DNA of 64,000 nt from Solitalea lacus (GCF_022014595.1 NZ_CP091740.1:2220200-2284199); one strand, 5' to 3'; shown: positions 1 through 9,376, numbered from the stretch's first letter. The notes: generated from the sequence alone by a model not told the origin. Made by a program: numbers and translations.

Positions 1-1
1 T

Positions 2-850
2 GATATGACACAGTCTGGGGCGGTTGCCTTTTCTGACGGAAACAAACCTGTACAGAATGCTGGCTTAATGATGCGTTCTTTGCAATATGCTTCGGCATTT
101 AATGGTTTGGTAATCTCTTATGCCGAAGACGCTTCTATTGCCGAAAAAGCCAAGGTGAATGAAGGAATTACGGCTACGTATTTAGGAATGAAAGGTATTC
201 CAAATTTAGCTGAGGAGTTAATGGTGGCAAGAGATATTTTTCTGACAGAATATACAGGAGGTAAGGTCCATTTTACCACTGTTTCAACTGCCGGGAGTGT
301 TGAACTTATTCGTGCAGCCCGTAAAAAAGGATTAAAGGTAACGGCAGATGTTGCTGCACATCATTTGGTATTGGATGAAACTGTTTTAACGGATTTCGAT
401 AGTAATTATAAGGTAAAACCTCCTTTGCGCACTCAAAATGATATTAAGGCCCTTAAAGCTGGTTTGAAAGATGGAACAATTGATGCTGTAGTTTCACAAC
501 ATACACCACATGAAATAGAGTACAAGGCTCAGGAGTTTGAGACAGCTGCTTATGGCATTTGTGGGTTGGAAACTGCTTATGCTTTGTTTAACATGGGATG
601 TGAGAAAATACTTTCTATTGAAGAGATGGTTGATGCACTGGCAATTAGCCCTCGGGAAATTTTAGGATTAGAAGTTCCTGCAATTGAACTCAATAAAAAA
701 GCTAGTATTACTGTATTTGATCCTGATCATCAATGGGTTTTACAGGAATCATCTATTCTCTCTAAGTCAAAAAACACCCCTTTAATTGGAAAACAATTGA
801 AAGGAAAAGCAATGGCAGTTGTCAATAATGGCCAAATTGTGAAATTATAA
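2..850 (+). CDS. Dihydroorotase-like protein, 5' end cut by window
   Basis: C-terminal ~283 residues of a class I dihydroorotase-type amidohydrolase; the reading frame is open to the window edge, so the N-terminal HxH metal site is missing here. Family landmarks visible are KVKPPLR (substrate loop), GLKDGTIDA, GLETAYAL and the HH pair in ADVAAHHL. The normally invariant TDHAPH motif reads SQHTPH, so the aspartate metal ligand/catalytic base is replaced by glutamine. In the family that position is essential, so this may be a non-catalytic paralogue (as in pseudo-DHOase PyrX) rather than the working pyrimidine enzyme; that is inference. It is followed at 67 bp by a hypothetical gene and DUF4199. 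Confidence 0.85.
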   Translation, partial: DMTQSGAVAFSDGNKPVQNAGLMMRSLQYASAFNGLVISYAEDASIAEKAKVNEGITATYLGMKGIPNLAEELMVARDIFLTEYTGGKVHFTTVSTAGSVELIRAARKKGLKVTADVAAHHLVLDETVLTDFDSNYKVKPPLRTQNDIKALKAGLKDGTIDAVVSQHTPHEIEYKAQEFETAAYGICGLETAYALFNMGCEKILSIEEMVDALAISPREILGLEVPAIELNKKASITVFDPDHQWVLQESSILSKSKNTPLIGKQLKGKAMAVVNNGQIVKL

Positions 851-917
851 TTTATAGATTTTTAAATGATGGAGGCCTTTTGGTATTCATCAATTGTAAT
901 TCAATATTCTAAATAAA

Positions 918-1646
918 ATGGATAAAAAAGTACAAGAGGCTCTTGGAGCGGCTTTGGCTGGATATAAAATCGGTCAGTCTGGTTCATTGCCAGCAAATTT
1001 TGAATTAAATGGTTCTGTCAAAGGTTTTTATGAGGCTTTGGTAAAAATCTTCTCAAGTGAAGAGAACTTTAAATCGAAAATGAAAGCAATGGATGATGCA
1101 TTTGATGAGAATCCAGAGTTTGCGCCCTTGCAAGAGTTTTTCTTCGATCTATTGTTAATCAACTTCTTCCAATCGGATGCAACTCGTTTGGGAGAGGATT
1201 ACTTGGAGTCGCCTGAATGGGTAAAAATTGAGGATGAAACCATTGACCGAGGAACTGAGCTGCTTAATCTTTTCCTCTACTTACACGAATGTGAAACTGA
1301 AAACATTGAACCTGAACTTTCTGATTATCTTAAAGAATTTTTATTGATTGAGGAAGAAGAGTTTCAGGAGGAATTGGAAATCTATGAAGAGGTAGTGGCC
1401 AATCAAATGCTGGTAGAAAGCACTTATGGAGAAATTGCCAAAACAGCAAACAAATTAGATGAAACAGCACCGTTGAAAGATTTGTTTTATGTTTTGATGA
1501 GTTTCTTCAATGAAACTTATCCTGATGCTGCTGATTTGAAAGAATACTTAAAGCAGGCTGAAAATAAGCCATTTGATACTGCAGCACTTTTTGCTATACT
1601 TGTTTATAATAATAACTTATCGGAATTACCCGTAAAAATTAATTAA
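918..1646 (+). CDS. Hypothetical acidic protein
   Basis: 242-residue protein with no signal peptide or membrane segment visible, very acidic (runs such as LIEEEEFQEELEIYEE) and predicted mostly helical. I do not recognise a family. ATG start with an A-rich upstream region. It lies between the dihydroorotase-like gene and the DUF4199 gene, 22 bp before the latter, in the same orientation, so the three are probably co-transcribed up to the terminator at 2262. A cytosolic role is likely from composition; function unknown. Confidence 0.75.
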   Translation: MDKKVQEALGAALAGYKIGQSGSLPANFELNGSVKGFYEALVKIFSSEENFKSKMKAMDDAFDENPEFAPLQEFFFDLLLINFFQSDATRLGEDYLESPEWVKIEDETIDRGTELLNLFLYLHECETENIEPELSDYLKEFLLIEEEEFQEELEIYEEVVANQMLVESTYGEIAKTANKLDETAPLKDLFYVLMSFFNETYPDAADLKEYLKQAENKPFDTAALFAILVYNNNLSELPVKIN

Positions 1647-1668
1647 TAAACAAAATTTAAAAAAAACT

Positions 1669-2232
1669 ATGGAGCAAGAAATTCAATTAATTCAAAATTC
1701 AAAAATCAGAAGTGAATCCTTACGTTACGGTCTTTATTTAGGCCTAATCGCCATTCTTATCACTTTGGGCGTTTACCTTATAGATGCAACACTGTTGGCT
1801 TCATTCAAAGTGGGTGGTCTTTCATTAGTTGTTTTTATAGTGTTTCTGGTTATTGCCATGAGAAACATAAGAAATTCGGTAGGAGGCTACTGGGATTTTC
1901 GTCAGGCGTTTGTCTCTTGCTTTATTATTTTGGCTGTATCTGCCGTTATCGGTCAAATATTTGTGTATATACTCCACAATTTCATTGATCCAACTCTATC
2001 TGAAACCTTAAAAACTGCTGTAATCAATCAAACTGAAGGCATGTTGGCTAAGTTTGGCACTCCGCAGGATAAAATTGACGAAGCTCTTAAAGAGATCGAA
2101 AAGAAAGATATGTCAGTTACATTTAAATCTACAGTTGTTCAGTTAGGAGGCACTTTGGTATTTTATGCAATAATTTCTCTTATAATGGGAGCTGTATTAA
2201 AAAAAGCTAAACCGATGTTTGACGCCCAATAG
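1669..2232 (+). CDS. DUF4199 family membrane protein
   Basis: 187-residue integral membrane protein. Three or four hydrophobic segments are visible at about residues 20-40, 45-65, 80-105 and 155-177, with a charged amphipathic stretch (about 110-150) between the last two. Segment layout, the early GGYWDFRQAF motif and size match DUF4199, a Bacteroidota membrane family of unknown function commonly placed next to a GT2 glycosyltransferase, as here. Last gene before a hairpin terminator. Role unknown; perhaps a partner of the envelope glycosyltransferase downstream (inference from context). Confidence 0.75.
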   Translation: MEQEIQLIQNSKIRSESLRYGLYLGLIAILITLGVYLIDATLLASFKVGGLSLVVFIVFLVIAMRNIRNSVGGYWDFRQAFVSCFIILAVSAVIGQIFVYILHNFIDPTLSETLKTAVINQTEGMLAKFGTPQDKIDEALKEIEKKDMSVTFKSTVVQLGGTLVFYAIISLIMGAVLKKAKPMFDAQ

Positions 2233-2261
2233 GTAATTATTGCCAGGAACTTTTATATTTT

Positions 2262-2296
2262 TGTCCCGTCCGAAAAAGACGGGACATTTATGTTTT
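2262..2296 (+). terminator. Rho-independent terminator after DUF4199 gene
   Basis: Perfect 9-bp stem TGTCCCGTC / GACGGGACA with a 7-nt loop, followed by a T-rich tail (TTTATGTTTT). Confidence 0.8.
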
Positions 2297-2415
2297 AATG
2301 AATTACCGTAATTCTTAGAATTAAATCAAAATCACATATTTAAAATTGACTAAAAAGATATAGGATTGAGTTAAAGTGCGCTTCAATCTTAATCTTTAAA
2401 TCGCAGATCGAATAA

Positions 2416-3366
2416 ATGAAAGATATTTCAGTAGTAGTACCTTCATACAACGAAGATGAATCGTTACCGGAGTTAACCAATTGGATTGAACGAGTAATGA
2501 AGGAAAACAACTTTTCTTACGAAGTAATTTTTGTTGATGACGGTAGCACCGACCGTACCTGGGAGGTAATTGAAGAGCTAGAAAGAAAAAATGATAATGT
2601 TCGCGGCATTAAATTCCGTAGAAACTATGGAAAATCAGCTGCATTGAATGTTGGTTTTGAGGCTGCTCAAGGGAGTGTTGTAATTACTATGGATGCTGAC
2701 CTTCAAGACAGTCCGGATGAAATTCCTGCTCTTTATAGCAGAATCGTAAATGAAGGTTTTGATTTGGTTTCTGGTTGGAAGAAAAAACGCTATGATCCAA
2801 TTACCAAAACCATTCCTACCAAATTGTTCAATGCGGCTACGCGTAAGATGTCAGGTATCGAATTAAATGATTTTAATTGCGGTTTAAAGGCTTACAGATA
2901 CGATGTGGTAAAAAGCATTGAAGTGTATGGTGAAATGCATCGATACGTTCCTGTAATTGCAAAATGGGCAGGTTTTAAGAAAATAGGAGAACAGGTTGTT
3001 GAGCACCGTGCTCGTAAATACGGAACCACGAAGTTTGGAATGAGCCGTTTTATTAATGGTTTTTTGGACTTGCTTTCTATCTTCTTTGTTGGAAAATTTT
3101 CGAAACGTCCAATGCACTTTTTCGGTGCGATGGGGGTGTTAAGCTTTTTTATCGGATTTTTTGTTACAATTTGGCTTTTAGTAGAAAAACTGGTTTCAAT
3201 TGCACGTCATGTCCCTTACCGCGATGTAACTAATAACCCTTTGTTCTTCATCGCGTTAATTGCCATTGTAATAGGTTTTCAATTGTTTCTAACCGGCTTT
3301 TTGGCTGAACTGGTTTCTCGTAATGCACCTGAACGTAATACGTACCAGATAGAAAAGGAGATTTAG
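2416..3366 (+). CDS. GT2 family glycosyltransferase, membrane anchored (DPM1/GtrB-like)
   Basis: 316 residues. The N-terminal GT-A domain shows VVVPSYNEDESLPEL, DDGSTDRTWEV and the metal-binding DADLQDSPDEIP; the C-terminus has two transmembrane helices (about 232-255 and 275-300). This is the architecture of polyprenyl-phosphate sugar transferases such as dolichol-phosphate mannose synthase-like and GtrB proteins, which load a hexose onto undecaprenyl phosphate at the inner membrane. Sugar specificity cannot be read from sequence. Same strand as the GT4 gene downstream, but a strong hairpin lies between them. Confidence 0.9.
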   Translation: MKDISVVVPSYNEDESLPELTNWIERVMKENNFSYEVIFVDDGSTDRTWEVIEELERKNDNVRGIKFRRNYGKSAALNVGFEAAQGSVVITMDADLQDSPDEIPALYSRIVNEGFDLVSGWKKKRYDPITKTIPTKLFNAATRKMSGIELNDFNCGLKAYRYDVVKSIEVYGEMHRYVPVIAKWAGFKKIGEQVVEHRARKYGTTKFGMSRFINGFLDLLSIFFVGKFSKRPMHFFGAMGVLSFFIGFFVTIWLLVEKLVSIARHVPYRDVTNNPLFFIALIAIVIGFQLFLTGFLAELVSRNAPERNTYQIEKEI

Positions 3367-3388
3367 TTATAACCTGAAACTTGTATTG

Positions 3389-3445
3389 AAAAATTGAAAA
3401 TGACAGAAACGAAAGATTCACTTCTGTTATTTTCAATTTTTTTGT
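3389..3445 (+). terminator. Terminator after GT2 gene
   Basis: A 20-bp stem (3389-3408 with 3422-3441, one G-T pair) enclosing a 13-nt loop and followed by a T run. Confidence 0.75.
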
Positions 3446-3540
3446 TTTGGTAGGTAAACAGATGGCAAGGCAGAGGCTTCATTTGTTTTAATGCTGCATG
3501 TTTTAGTAATTTTCAACACTTAAATTTTCAAAACGAATTA

Positions 3541-4683
3541 ATGAATATTATACTCGTTGGGCCTGCTTATCCATTTCGTGGCGGAATTGCGCAAAGTCAA
3601 GCTATCCTTTTTCAGCATTTATCAAAAGATAACAATGTAAGCATCGTAAATTTCAAAAGACAATATCCAGGCCTTCTGTTTCCGGGAAAGAGTCAGTTTG
3701 AAGAGGGTGAAGATGTTTTTGGTATTCCTCAAGAAAAGAACAGAAGGTTAATTGATATTCTGAATCCTTTTTCATGGATATCTACTGGAATTAAAATTGC
3801 CAGAATGAAGCCGGATGTGGTCATTTTTTCGTATTGGATGCCTTTTTTTGCACCTTGTTATGCAAAAATAGCATTCTTTATTAATCGCTTTTGTAAGACC
3901 AGAATATTGCTGATTTGCCATAATATTCTTCCGCATGAGAAGCAACCTGGTCAAAACTTGCTGACTAAAATTTTGTTTGCTCAGGTTGATGGATTTATGG
4001 TATTGAGTGATAGTGTTGAAAATGATTTGAAGAAGTTCAATAAAACAAAACCATATCGTAATTCACCTCATCCAATTTACAACACTTTTGGCGTCGCGGT
4101 GGAGAAATTTGAAGCTCGTAATCAAATCAAGCATCTGTATAATGTTGATTTAGCTGACGAAAATGTAATGCTGTTTTTTGGTTTTATTCGTAAGTATAAA
4201 GGTTTGCATTATCTGCTAGATGCTATTCCGGCTGTTTTAAAGCAACAAAATGTAAAGCTTTTGATCGTAGGTGAATATTATGAGGATGAGCAGCCTTACA
4301 TAGATCAAATCGCCAAATTGGGTGTTGAAAATCAAATAATCCAAGTATCTAAATATGTGCCTAATGAGCATATTCGTTATTTCTTTTGTGCATCAGATTT
4401 AGTGGTTCAACCTTACATATCCGCCACCCAGAGTGGGATTTCTCAAATAGCTTATTTCTACGATCGTCCGATGATCAGTACAAGGGTAGGGGCATTAAGT
4501 GAAGTGGTAATTAACGGTAAAACGGGATTTATTGTTGAACCTGAAAATAGTAATGAATTAGCATTAGCCATTAATCGATTTTATGCTGAATCACTTGAAA
4601 GGGAGTTTGCTGATAATATAGAAATTGAGAAGGAAAAGTATTCTTGGGACTACTTTGTAGCTAGATTAAAAGAACTTTTCTAA
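3541..4683 (+). CDS. GT4 family glycosyltransferase
   Basis: 380-residue GT-B fold glycosyltransferase. The N-terminus shows a Rossmann start with the glycine loop PFRGGIAQS; the C-terminal half has the nucleotide-sugar domain with MLFFGFIRKYKGLHYLLDAI, the donor-binding region and GFIVEPENSNELALAI. It transfers a sugar from a nucleotide donor, probably to a cell-surface glycan or glycolipid; donor and acceptor are not evident. Cytosolic or peripheral membrane; no signal peptide. A hairpin terminator shared with the convergent AIR-synthase-like gene follows immediately. Confidence 0.88.
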   Translation: MNIILVGPAYPFRGGIAQSQAILFQHLSKDNNVSIVNFKRQYPGLLFPGKSQFEEGEDVFGIPQEKNRRLIDILNPFSWISTGIKIARMKPDVVIFSYWMPFFAPCYAKIAFFINRFCKTRILLICHNILPHEKQPGQNLLTKILFAQVDGFMVLSDSVENDLKKFNKTKPYRNSPHPIYNTFGVAVEKFEARNQIKHLYNVDLADENVMLFFGFIRKYKGLHYLLDAIPAVLKQQNVKLLIVGEYYEDEQPYIDQIAKLGVENQIIQVSKYVPNEHIRYFFCASDLVVQPYISATQSGISQIAYFYDRPMISTRVGALSEVVINGKTGFIVEPENSNELALAINRFYAESLEREFADNIEIEKEKYSWDYFVARLKELF

Positions 4684-4700
4684 AGTAATTGGTTTATATA

Positions 4701-4738
4701 AAAAAAGAGATGTTTCGTTGTTGAAACATCTCTTTTTT
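4701..4738. terminator. Bidirectional terminator
   Basis: A 16-bp perfect stem (4701-4716 with 4723-4738) flanked by A and T runs on both sides, placed between convergent genes, so it can stop transcription from either side. Confidence 0.85.
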
Positions 4739-4756
4739 TATGTGATTATCAGGTGT

Positions 4757-5938
4757 TTATTTGTAAATAAACTCTCCGAATTCTGATTTTATAGTCACTT
4801 TTTTACCCGTATATTCTTCAACGCGTCCCACAATTTGGGCATCAATATTAAATGATTTACTAATACTGATTATGTCTGCGGCAATTTCTTCCGGAACATA
4901 TAATTCCATACGATGCCCCATGTTAAATACTTTGTACATTTCCTTCCAATCGGTATTTGATTGCTCTTGTATTAACTTAAACAATGGAGGTACTGGGAAT
5001 AAGTTGTCTTTGATAACGTGTAAATCATCAATAAAGTGCAATACTTTAGTTTGAGCGCCTCCGCTGCAATGCACCATTCCATTAATTTGTTTTCTGTACT
5101 TTTCTAAAATCTTTTTAATAACAGGCGCATAAGTGCGGGTTGGAGACAAAACTAACTTTCCTGCATTAATTTGACCGAATCCTTCAACCTCAACCTTATC
5201 TGTTAGATTTTTATTGCCAGAGAAAACAAGTTCGTAAGGAACGGCAGGGTCATAACTTTCCGGGAATTTATCGGCAATGGTTTTGTTAAACACATCATGA
5301 CGTGCAGATGTTAAACCGTTGCTGCCCATACCACCATTATATTCTGATTCATAAGTGGTTTTTCCATAAGATGTTAAACCTACAATTACATCGCCTGCCT
5401 TGATGCGATCATTTGAAATTACATCTTCACGTTTCATTCGGCAGGTAACTGTTGAGTCAACGATAATGGTTCTTACTAAATCGCCCACATCAGCGGTTTC
5501 TCCACCAGTTGAATAAATGCTGATGCCATGTTCACGTAATTCAGTCAAAATTTCTTCAGTTCCGTTAATAATGGCCGCAATTACTTCTCCCGGAATCAAA
5601 TTTTTATTTCGGCCAATGGTTGAAGAAAGCAAAATATTATCAACAGCACCAACACATAACAAGTCATCAATATTCATGATGATGGCATCCTGAGCTATAC
5701 CTTTCCAAACGCTAATATCTCCGGTTTCTTTCCAGTAAATATAGGCAAGTGATGATTTGGTTCCGGCGCCGTCGGCATGCATAATGTTGCAGTAGGCCTC
5801 ATCACCACCTAAAACATCAGGAATTATTTTGCAGAAAGCTTTAGGGAAAATTCCCTTATCAATATTTTGAATAGCGGCATGAACATCTTCTTTGGAAGCC
5901 GATACACCTCTTAAATTATAACGAGCATCTGTTTGCAT
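4757..5938 (-). CDS. purM: AIR synthase-like protein (PurM family)
   Basis: 393 residues from the chosen ATG (MQTDARYNLRGVSASKEDV). PurM superfamily: YNIMHADGAGTKS-type N-terminal nucleotide region, DAIIMNIDDLLCVGA, the STGGETADVGD motif and GFGQINAGKL. PurM makes aminoimidazole ribonucleotide from FGAM and ATP in purine synthesis. This longer Bacteroidota form (~390 residues against ~345 in E. coli) differs from the classical enzyme in detail, so it may be a paralogue. The open frame extends 55 codons upstream, but a promoter-like TATCTTTG lies between that extension and this ATG and the extension has no family similarity. Confidence 0.82.
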   Translation of the reverse strand: MQTDARYNLRGVSASKEDVHAAIQNIDKGIFPKAFCKIIPDVLGGDEAYCNIMHADGAGTKSSLAYIYWKETGDISVWKGIAQDAIIMNIDDLLCVGAVDNILLSSTIGRNKNLIPGEVIAAIINGTEEILTELREHGISIYSTGGETADVGDLVRTIIVDSTVTCRMKREDVISNDRIKAGDVIVGLTSYGKTTYESEYNGGMGSNGLTSARHDVFNKTIADKFPESYDPAVPYELVFSGNKNLTDKVEVEGFGQINAGKLVLSPTRTYAPVIKKILEKYRKQINGMVHCSGGAQTKVLHFIDDLHVIKDNLFPVPPLFKLIQEQSNTDWKEMYKVFNMGHRMELYVPEEIAADIISISKSFNIDAQIVGRVEEYTGKKVTIKSEFGEFIYK

Positions 5939-5942
5939 AGCG

Positions 5943-5950
5943 CAAAGATA
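5943..5950 (-). promoter_or_regulatory. -7 promoter element of the AIR synthase-like gene
   Basis: TATCTTTG on the minus strand fits the Bacteroidota TAnnTTTG element exactly. It ends only four bases before the ATG, implying an almost leaderless mRNA. No clear -33 TTG partner is seen. Confidence 0.5.
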
Positions 5951-6215
5951 AAATTTTTTAGGGGTTGATGAGGGTGCTTTTTTAATGCTAATTACTTGGG
6001 AGGTAATTGTATGATTAAAAATCCAGATGGGGATAATATAATTATTAGGGAAATATTTATCATTCATAAATTTTTTTCTTTTGAGTGCCAATATGTTATG
6101 CATGCATTGTAGTTTGTTGTTTTGTATTAAATACTTAATGCCTGAATTTCGCCGTTCAAATTACTAACAACTCATTTATTATTAGTAATTTATATACAAT
6201 TTATTCAATAGCATT

Positions 6216-7208
6216 ATGAAGAAAATTTTACTATCAGCCCTTATGATGACGATATTATGTACAGGGGCATTGGCACAAAATGTTGATGTGGAACCTAAGG
6301 CTGGTCGCGGTTGGTATATTAGAGGTGGAGCAAGTTATTTTTTTAGCATTACCCCGGGGGAGTTTCCCAATGTAAGCGAATTTCAGCCCTATGCAACTCA
6401 AGGTAACCTATTAAATCCGGCTACTGGTGCCAGAGATACAACCTACATGAAAAACCTTACCGGTTCATATGGAGAAGGAGTTCGTGGTGGTATTGCTGGA
6501 GGTTATATGTTTAATAAAACCTTAGGTGTTGAAGTGGATGTAAACTATTTTAAAAGCGTTAAAAATCTGATGTCTTCAGATGAAGTATTTGCCGGTGGAA
6601 ATGTAATTGCATCTCGAAAATCAAGAGGTTATGTTCAGGCTGTTACTTTAGCGCCAAGCTTGGTTTTTGCCTTACCTATTGAGGGTAAATTTAAACCATA
6701 TACCCGCATTGGTTTTACAGTACCACTTTGGGGTACATTAACTATTGAATCATCGGGAAAACGACCTGGTATTATAACCGATCCTAATTCCCCGTTACTT
6801 GGCCAACAAATTATTACTGAAGTTTCCAGAGTTGAAAAGGTCGATCCTAAACCTACTATCGGTTTTCAAGGAGCCTTGGGTGTAAGTTACAAGTTCATGG
6901 AAAATTTAGGTTTCTACGCTGAAACTGAATATCGAAATATTCCGGTAGGTAGTAAAAACAAAGAGACTACTGAATACACAAGGGTTACTCGATTAGCTGC
7001 TAATGGAACGGTGATTCAATCGCGGGGTATTAATGATTTGAAAACATATGAGCGCCAAACAAATTATCAAAAAGAGTTAACCACTACATCTAATAACCGT
7101 ATTACTAACAAAGCTTCTTTTGATGAAAATAAACCGTTAGATGATAATAGAAATTATATAAATATTGGTGGTTTAGGTTTTAGCGTTGGATTGAAGTATA
7201 GTTTTTAA
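6216..7208 (+). CDS. Outer membrane beta-barrel protein
   Basis: 330 residues with a cleavable signal peptide (MKKILLSALMMTILCTGALAQ). Alternating hydrophobic strands, paired aromatic residues and the closing strand GGLGFSVGLKYSF ending in phenylalanine are typical of OmpA/PorT-like outer-membrane barrels; YMFNKTLGVEVDVNYF is a barrel hairpin. No peptidoglycan-binding domain. Specific function unknown. It is monocistronic: a 300-bp divergent region lies upstream and a strong terminator downstream. Confidence 0.8.
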   Translation: MKKILLSALMMTILCTGALAQNVDVEPKAGRGWYIRGGASYFFSITPGEFPNVSEFQPYATQGNLLNPATGARDTTYMKNLTGSYGEGVRGGIAGGYMFNKTLGVEVDVNYFKSVKNLMSSDEVFAGGNVIASRKSRGYVQAVTLAPSLVFALPIEGKFKPYTRIGFTVPLWGTLTIESSGKRPGIITDPNSPLLGQQIITEVSRVEKVDPKPTIGFQGALGVSYKFMENLGFYAETEYRNIPVGSKNKETTEYTRVTRLAANGTVIQSRGINDLKTYERQTNYQKELTTTSNNRITNKASFDENKPLDDNRNYINIGGLGFSVGLKYSF

Positions 7209-7225
7209 AATAGCCTAAAGAAAGC

Positions 7226-7277
7226 TATAAGTGAAAAGGCCTGAAATTAAACTTAATTTCAGGCCTTTTCACTTATA
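7226..7277. terminator. Bidirectional terminator, 25-bp stem
   Basis: Perfect inverted repeat of 25 bp (7226-7250 with 7253-7277) with a 2-nt centre, between the convergent barrel gene and nfu-type gene; A/T runs on both sides. Confidence 0.85.
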
Positions 7278-7293
7278 TGAAAGGTTAGGGGAA

Positions 7294-7857
7294 TTACATT
7301 GCTTCAGCAACTACTTCAGTTACTTCAGGTACCATTCGTTTTAGAAGGTTTTCAATTCCTGCTTTTAAAGTTATAGTTGAAGACGGACAGCCGCTGCATG
7401 ATCCTTTTAATACTACGGTTACAACTCCTGCTTCATCAAATGATTTGTAGTGAATTGCGCCTCCGTCTTGCTCCACAGCCGGGCGTACATAATCATGTAA
7501 AATTTGTTGGATTTTTTTCTCAATATCGGTTCCTTCAAAAATTACTTCTTCCTTGTGATTATCCACAATTTTAAGTTCCGATTCAACAGCTCCTTTTACA
7601 AATTCTTTTAAAATGGGAACAAGATCATCCCAGTCGGCACCGGCAACTTTAGTCACGGTAACAAAATTACTTGCAAAGAAAACACCATCAACAAATGAAA
7701 ATTTGAATAATTCACGTGCAAAAGGAGAGTCTTGGGCGCTTTCCTTAGTTGCAAAGTCTTTGCTACCATTGATTAAAAGTTTATTAGTAATAAACTTCAT
7801 AGTAGCCGGATTAGGCGTTATTTCGGTATAAACGTTTACAGTTGCTGTTAAACTCAT
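7294..7857 (-). CDS. NifU-type Fe-S scaffold (Nfu)
   Basis: 187 residues with two domains: an N-terminal Nfu_N domain (about 8-90; ITPNPATMKFITN) and a C-terminal NifU-like domain (about 105-180) with the cluster-binding CSGCPSS motif. Such proteins hold and pass on a [4Fe-4S] cluster to target enzymes in the cytosol. Length and domain order match Nfu1-type proteins. ATG start, 25-30 nt downstream of an exact -7 element. Shares a terminator with the convergent barrel gene. Confidence 0.93.
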   Translation of the reverse strand: MSLTATVNVYTEITPNPATMKFITNKLLINGSKDFATKESAQDSPFARELFKFSFVDGVFFASNFVTVTKVAGADWDDLVPILKEFVKGAVESELKIVDNHKEEVIFEGTDIEKKIQQILHDYVRPAVEQDGGAIHYKSFDEAGVVTVVLKGSCSGCPSSTITLKAGIENLLKRMVPEVTEVVAEAM

Positions 7858-7885
7858 CCTTTTGTCTGTTTATTTAGAATAAGTA

Positions 7886-7893
7886 CAAAGATA
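7886..7893 (-). promoter_or_regulatory. -7 promoter element of the Nfu gene
   Basis: TATCTTTG on the minus strand, exact match to TAnnTTTG, 28 nt upstream of the ATG. Confidence 0.55.
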
Positions 7894-7969
7894 GACAAAA
7901 AAGGTTTTATGATTTTTAGATTTTAGAAATAGAGGCGTAATAAGTTCAAATTATGCCGTTGTGAGATTC

Positions 7970-8010
7970 AGTGGAAAAAAATAATGCAGAGCTGATTAAC
8001 TCTGCATTAT
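7970..8010 (-). terminator. Terminator of purB
   Basis: 11-bp stem ATAATGCAGAG / CTCTGCATTAT followed on the minus strand by an 8-T run, 22 nt after the purB stop. Confidence 0.8.
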
Positions 8011-8032
8011 ATCTCTGTAAACTACCAGGATA

Positions 8033-9376
8033 TTAATACCCGGTGTATGAATGTGGACTAAATTGTTTTAACTCATTTTTTACCGAATCGCTTACATTTA
8101 AGCTGTCAATAAACGTATGGATACTTTTCTGAGTAATCTGCTCATTTGTGCGAGTAAGCTCTTTTAAAGCTTCGTATGGTTTAGGGTAGCCTTCTCTGCG
8201 TAAAACAGTTTGAATTGCTTCAGCAACAACGGCCCAATTGTTATCTAAATCAGCATCGATAGTGGCCTTATCCAATAAAAGTTTGTTTAAACCTTTTATT
8301 GTAGCTTTATATGCAATAATAGTATGGGCAATTGGTACGCCAATATTACGTAATACGGTTGAATCAGTTAAATCACGTTGTAAACGAGAGATAGGTAATT
8401 TTGCTGCAAAATGCTCAAATAAAGCATTAGCAATTCCAAGGTTACCTTCAGAGTTTTCAAAATCGATTGGATTAACCTTGTGAGGCATTGCTGATGAACC
8501 AACTTCACCGGCTTTTATTTTCTGGCGGAAATAATTCATAGAAATATATGTCCAGAAATCACGATCAAGGTCAATCAAAATGTTGTTGATGCGTTTAAAG
8601 CTATCGCAATGAGCTGCAAAGTTATCATAATGCTCAATTTGTGTTGTTAATTGAGATCGATTCAATGTCAATTGTTCATTAACGAATTTATTTCCGAAGG
8701 CAATCCAATCAGTATTAGGATAAGCCGCTTTATGTGCATTGAAATTACCTGTGGCTCCACCAAATTTTGCAGAAAAAGGAACTTGTTTCAACAAATTAAG
8801 TTGCGCCTCAAAACGCTCAATGAATACTCCGATTTCCTTACCTAGTTTAGTTGGTGAAGCTGGCTGGCCATGTGTGCGCGCCATCATTGAGATTTCTGCC
8901 CACTCATCACGAAGCTCTTTTAAGCGGGTAAGTAGCTTAGTAAATTCAGGAAGATAAACACGCTCAACAGCATGCTTAAGCATTAACGGAGTAGCTGTAT
9001 TATTAATGTCTTGAGATGTCAGACCAAAATGGATGAATTCTTTATATTTTTCCAGGTTAAGATTATCAAACTGCTCCTTAATAAAGTATTCTACCGCTTT
9101 AACATCATGGTTGGTGGTCTTTTCAATCTCTTTTATTTGCTCGGCATCATCCTCACTGAAATCAGTATAAATTTCACGCAGTTGCTCATATTTCGATTTG
9201 TCAAAATCTGCTAGTTGAGGTAAAGGAAGTTCGCAAAGTGCAATAAAGTATTCAATTTCTACGCGAACGCGGTATTCAATTAAAGCTGCTTCAGAAAAGT
9301 AAGCTGCCAGTTCATGAGTAGCATTTCTATATCGGCCATCAACAGGAGAGATTGCCGTAAGTGTATTTACCAACAT
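8033..9376 (-). CDS. purB: Adenylosuccinate lyase
   Basis: 447 residues from the chosen ATG (MLVNTLTAISPVDGRY). Fumarase/aspartase superfamily; cleaves succinyl-AMP to AMP plus fumarate and SAICAR to AICAR plus fumarate in purine synthesis. Visible family landmarks: SPVDGRY, FIHFGLTSQDINNTA, MMARTHGQPASPTKLGKE, and the signature GEVGSSAMPHKVNPIDFENSEGN (given in part: SSAMPHKVNPIDFE). Homotetrameric cytosolic enzyme. An upstream ATG would add 16 residues but lies upstream of the promoter-like element at 9402, so it was not used. Confidence 0.96.
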   Translation of the reverse strand: MLVNTLTAISPVDGRYRNATHELAAYFSEAALIEYRVRVEIEYFIALCELPLPQLADFDKSKYEQLREIYTDFSEDDAEQIKEIEKTTNHDVKAVEYFIKEQFDNLNLEKYKEFIHFGLTSQDINNTATPLMLKHAVERVYLPEFTKLLTRLKELRDEWAEISMMARTHGQPASPTKLGKEIGVFIERFEAQLNLLKQVPFSAKFGGATGNFNAHKAAYPNTDWIAFGNKFVNEQLTLNRSQLTTQIEHYDNFAAHCDSFKRINNILIDLDRDFWTYISMNYFRQKIKAGEVGSSAMPHKVNPIDFENSEGNLGIANALFEHFAAKLPISRLQRDLTDSTVLRNIGVPIAHTIIAYKATIKGLNKLLLDKATIDADLDNNWAVVAEAIQTVLRREGYPKPYEALKELTRTNEQITQKSIHTFIDSLNVSDSVKNELKQFSPHSYTGY

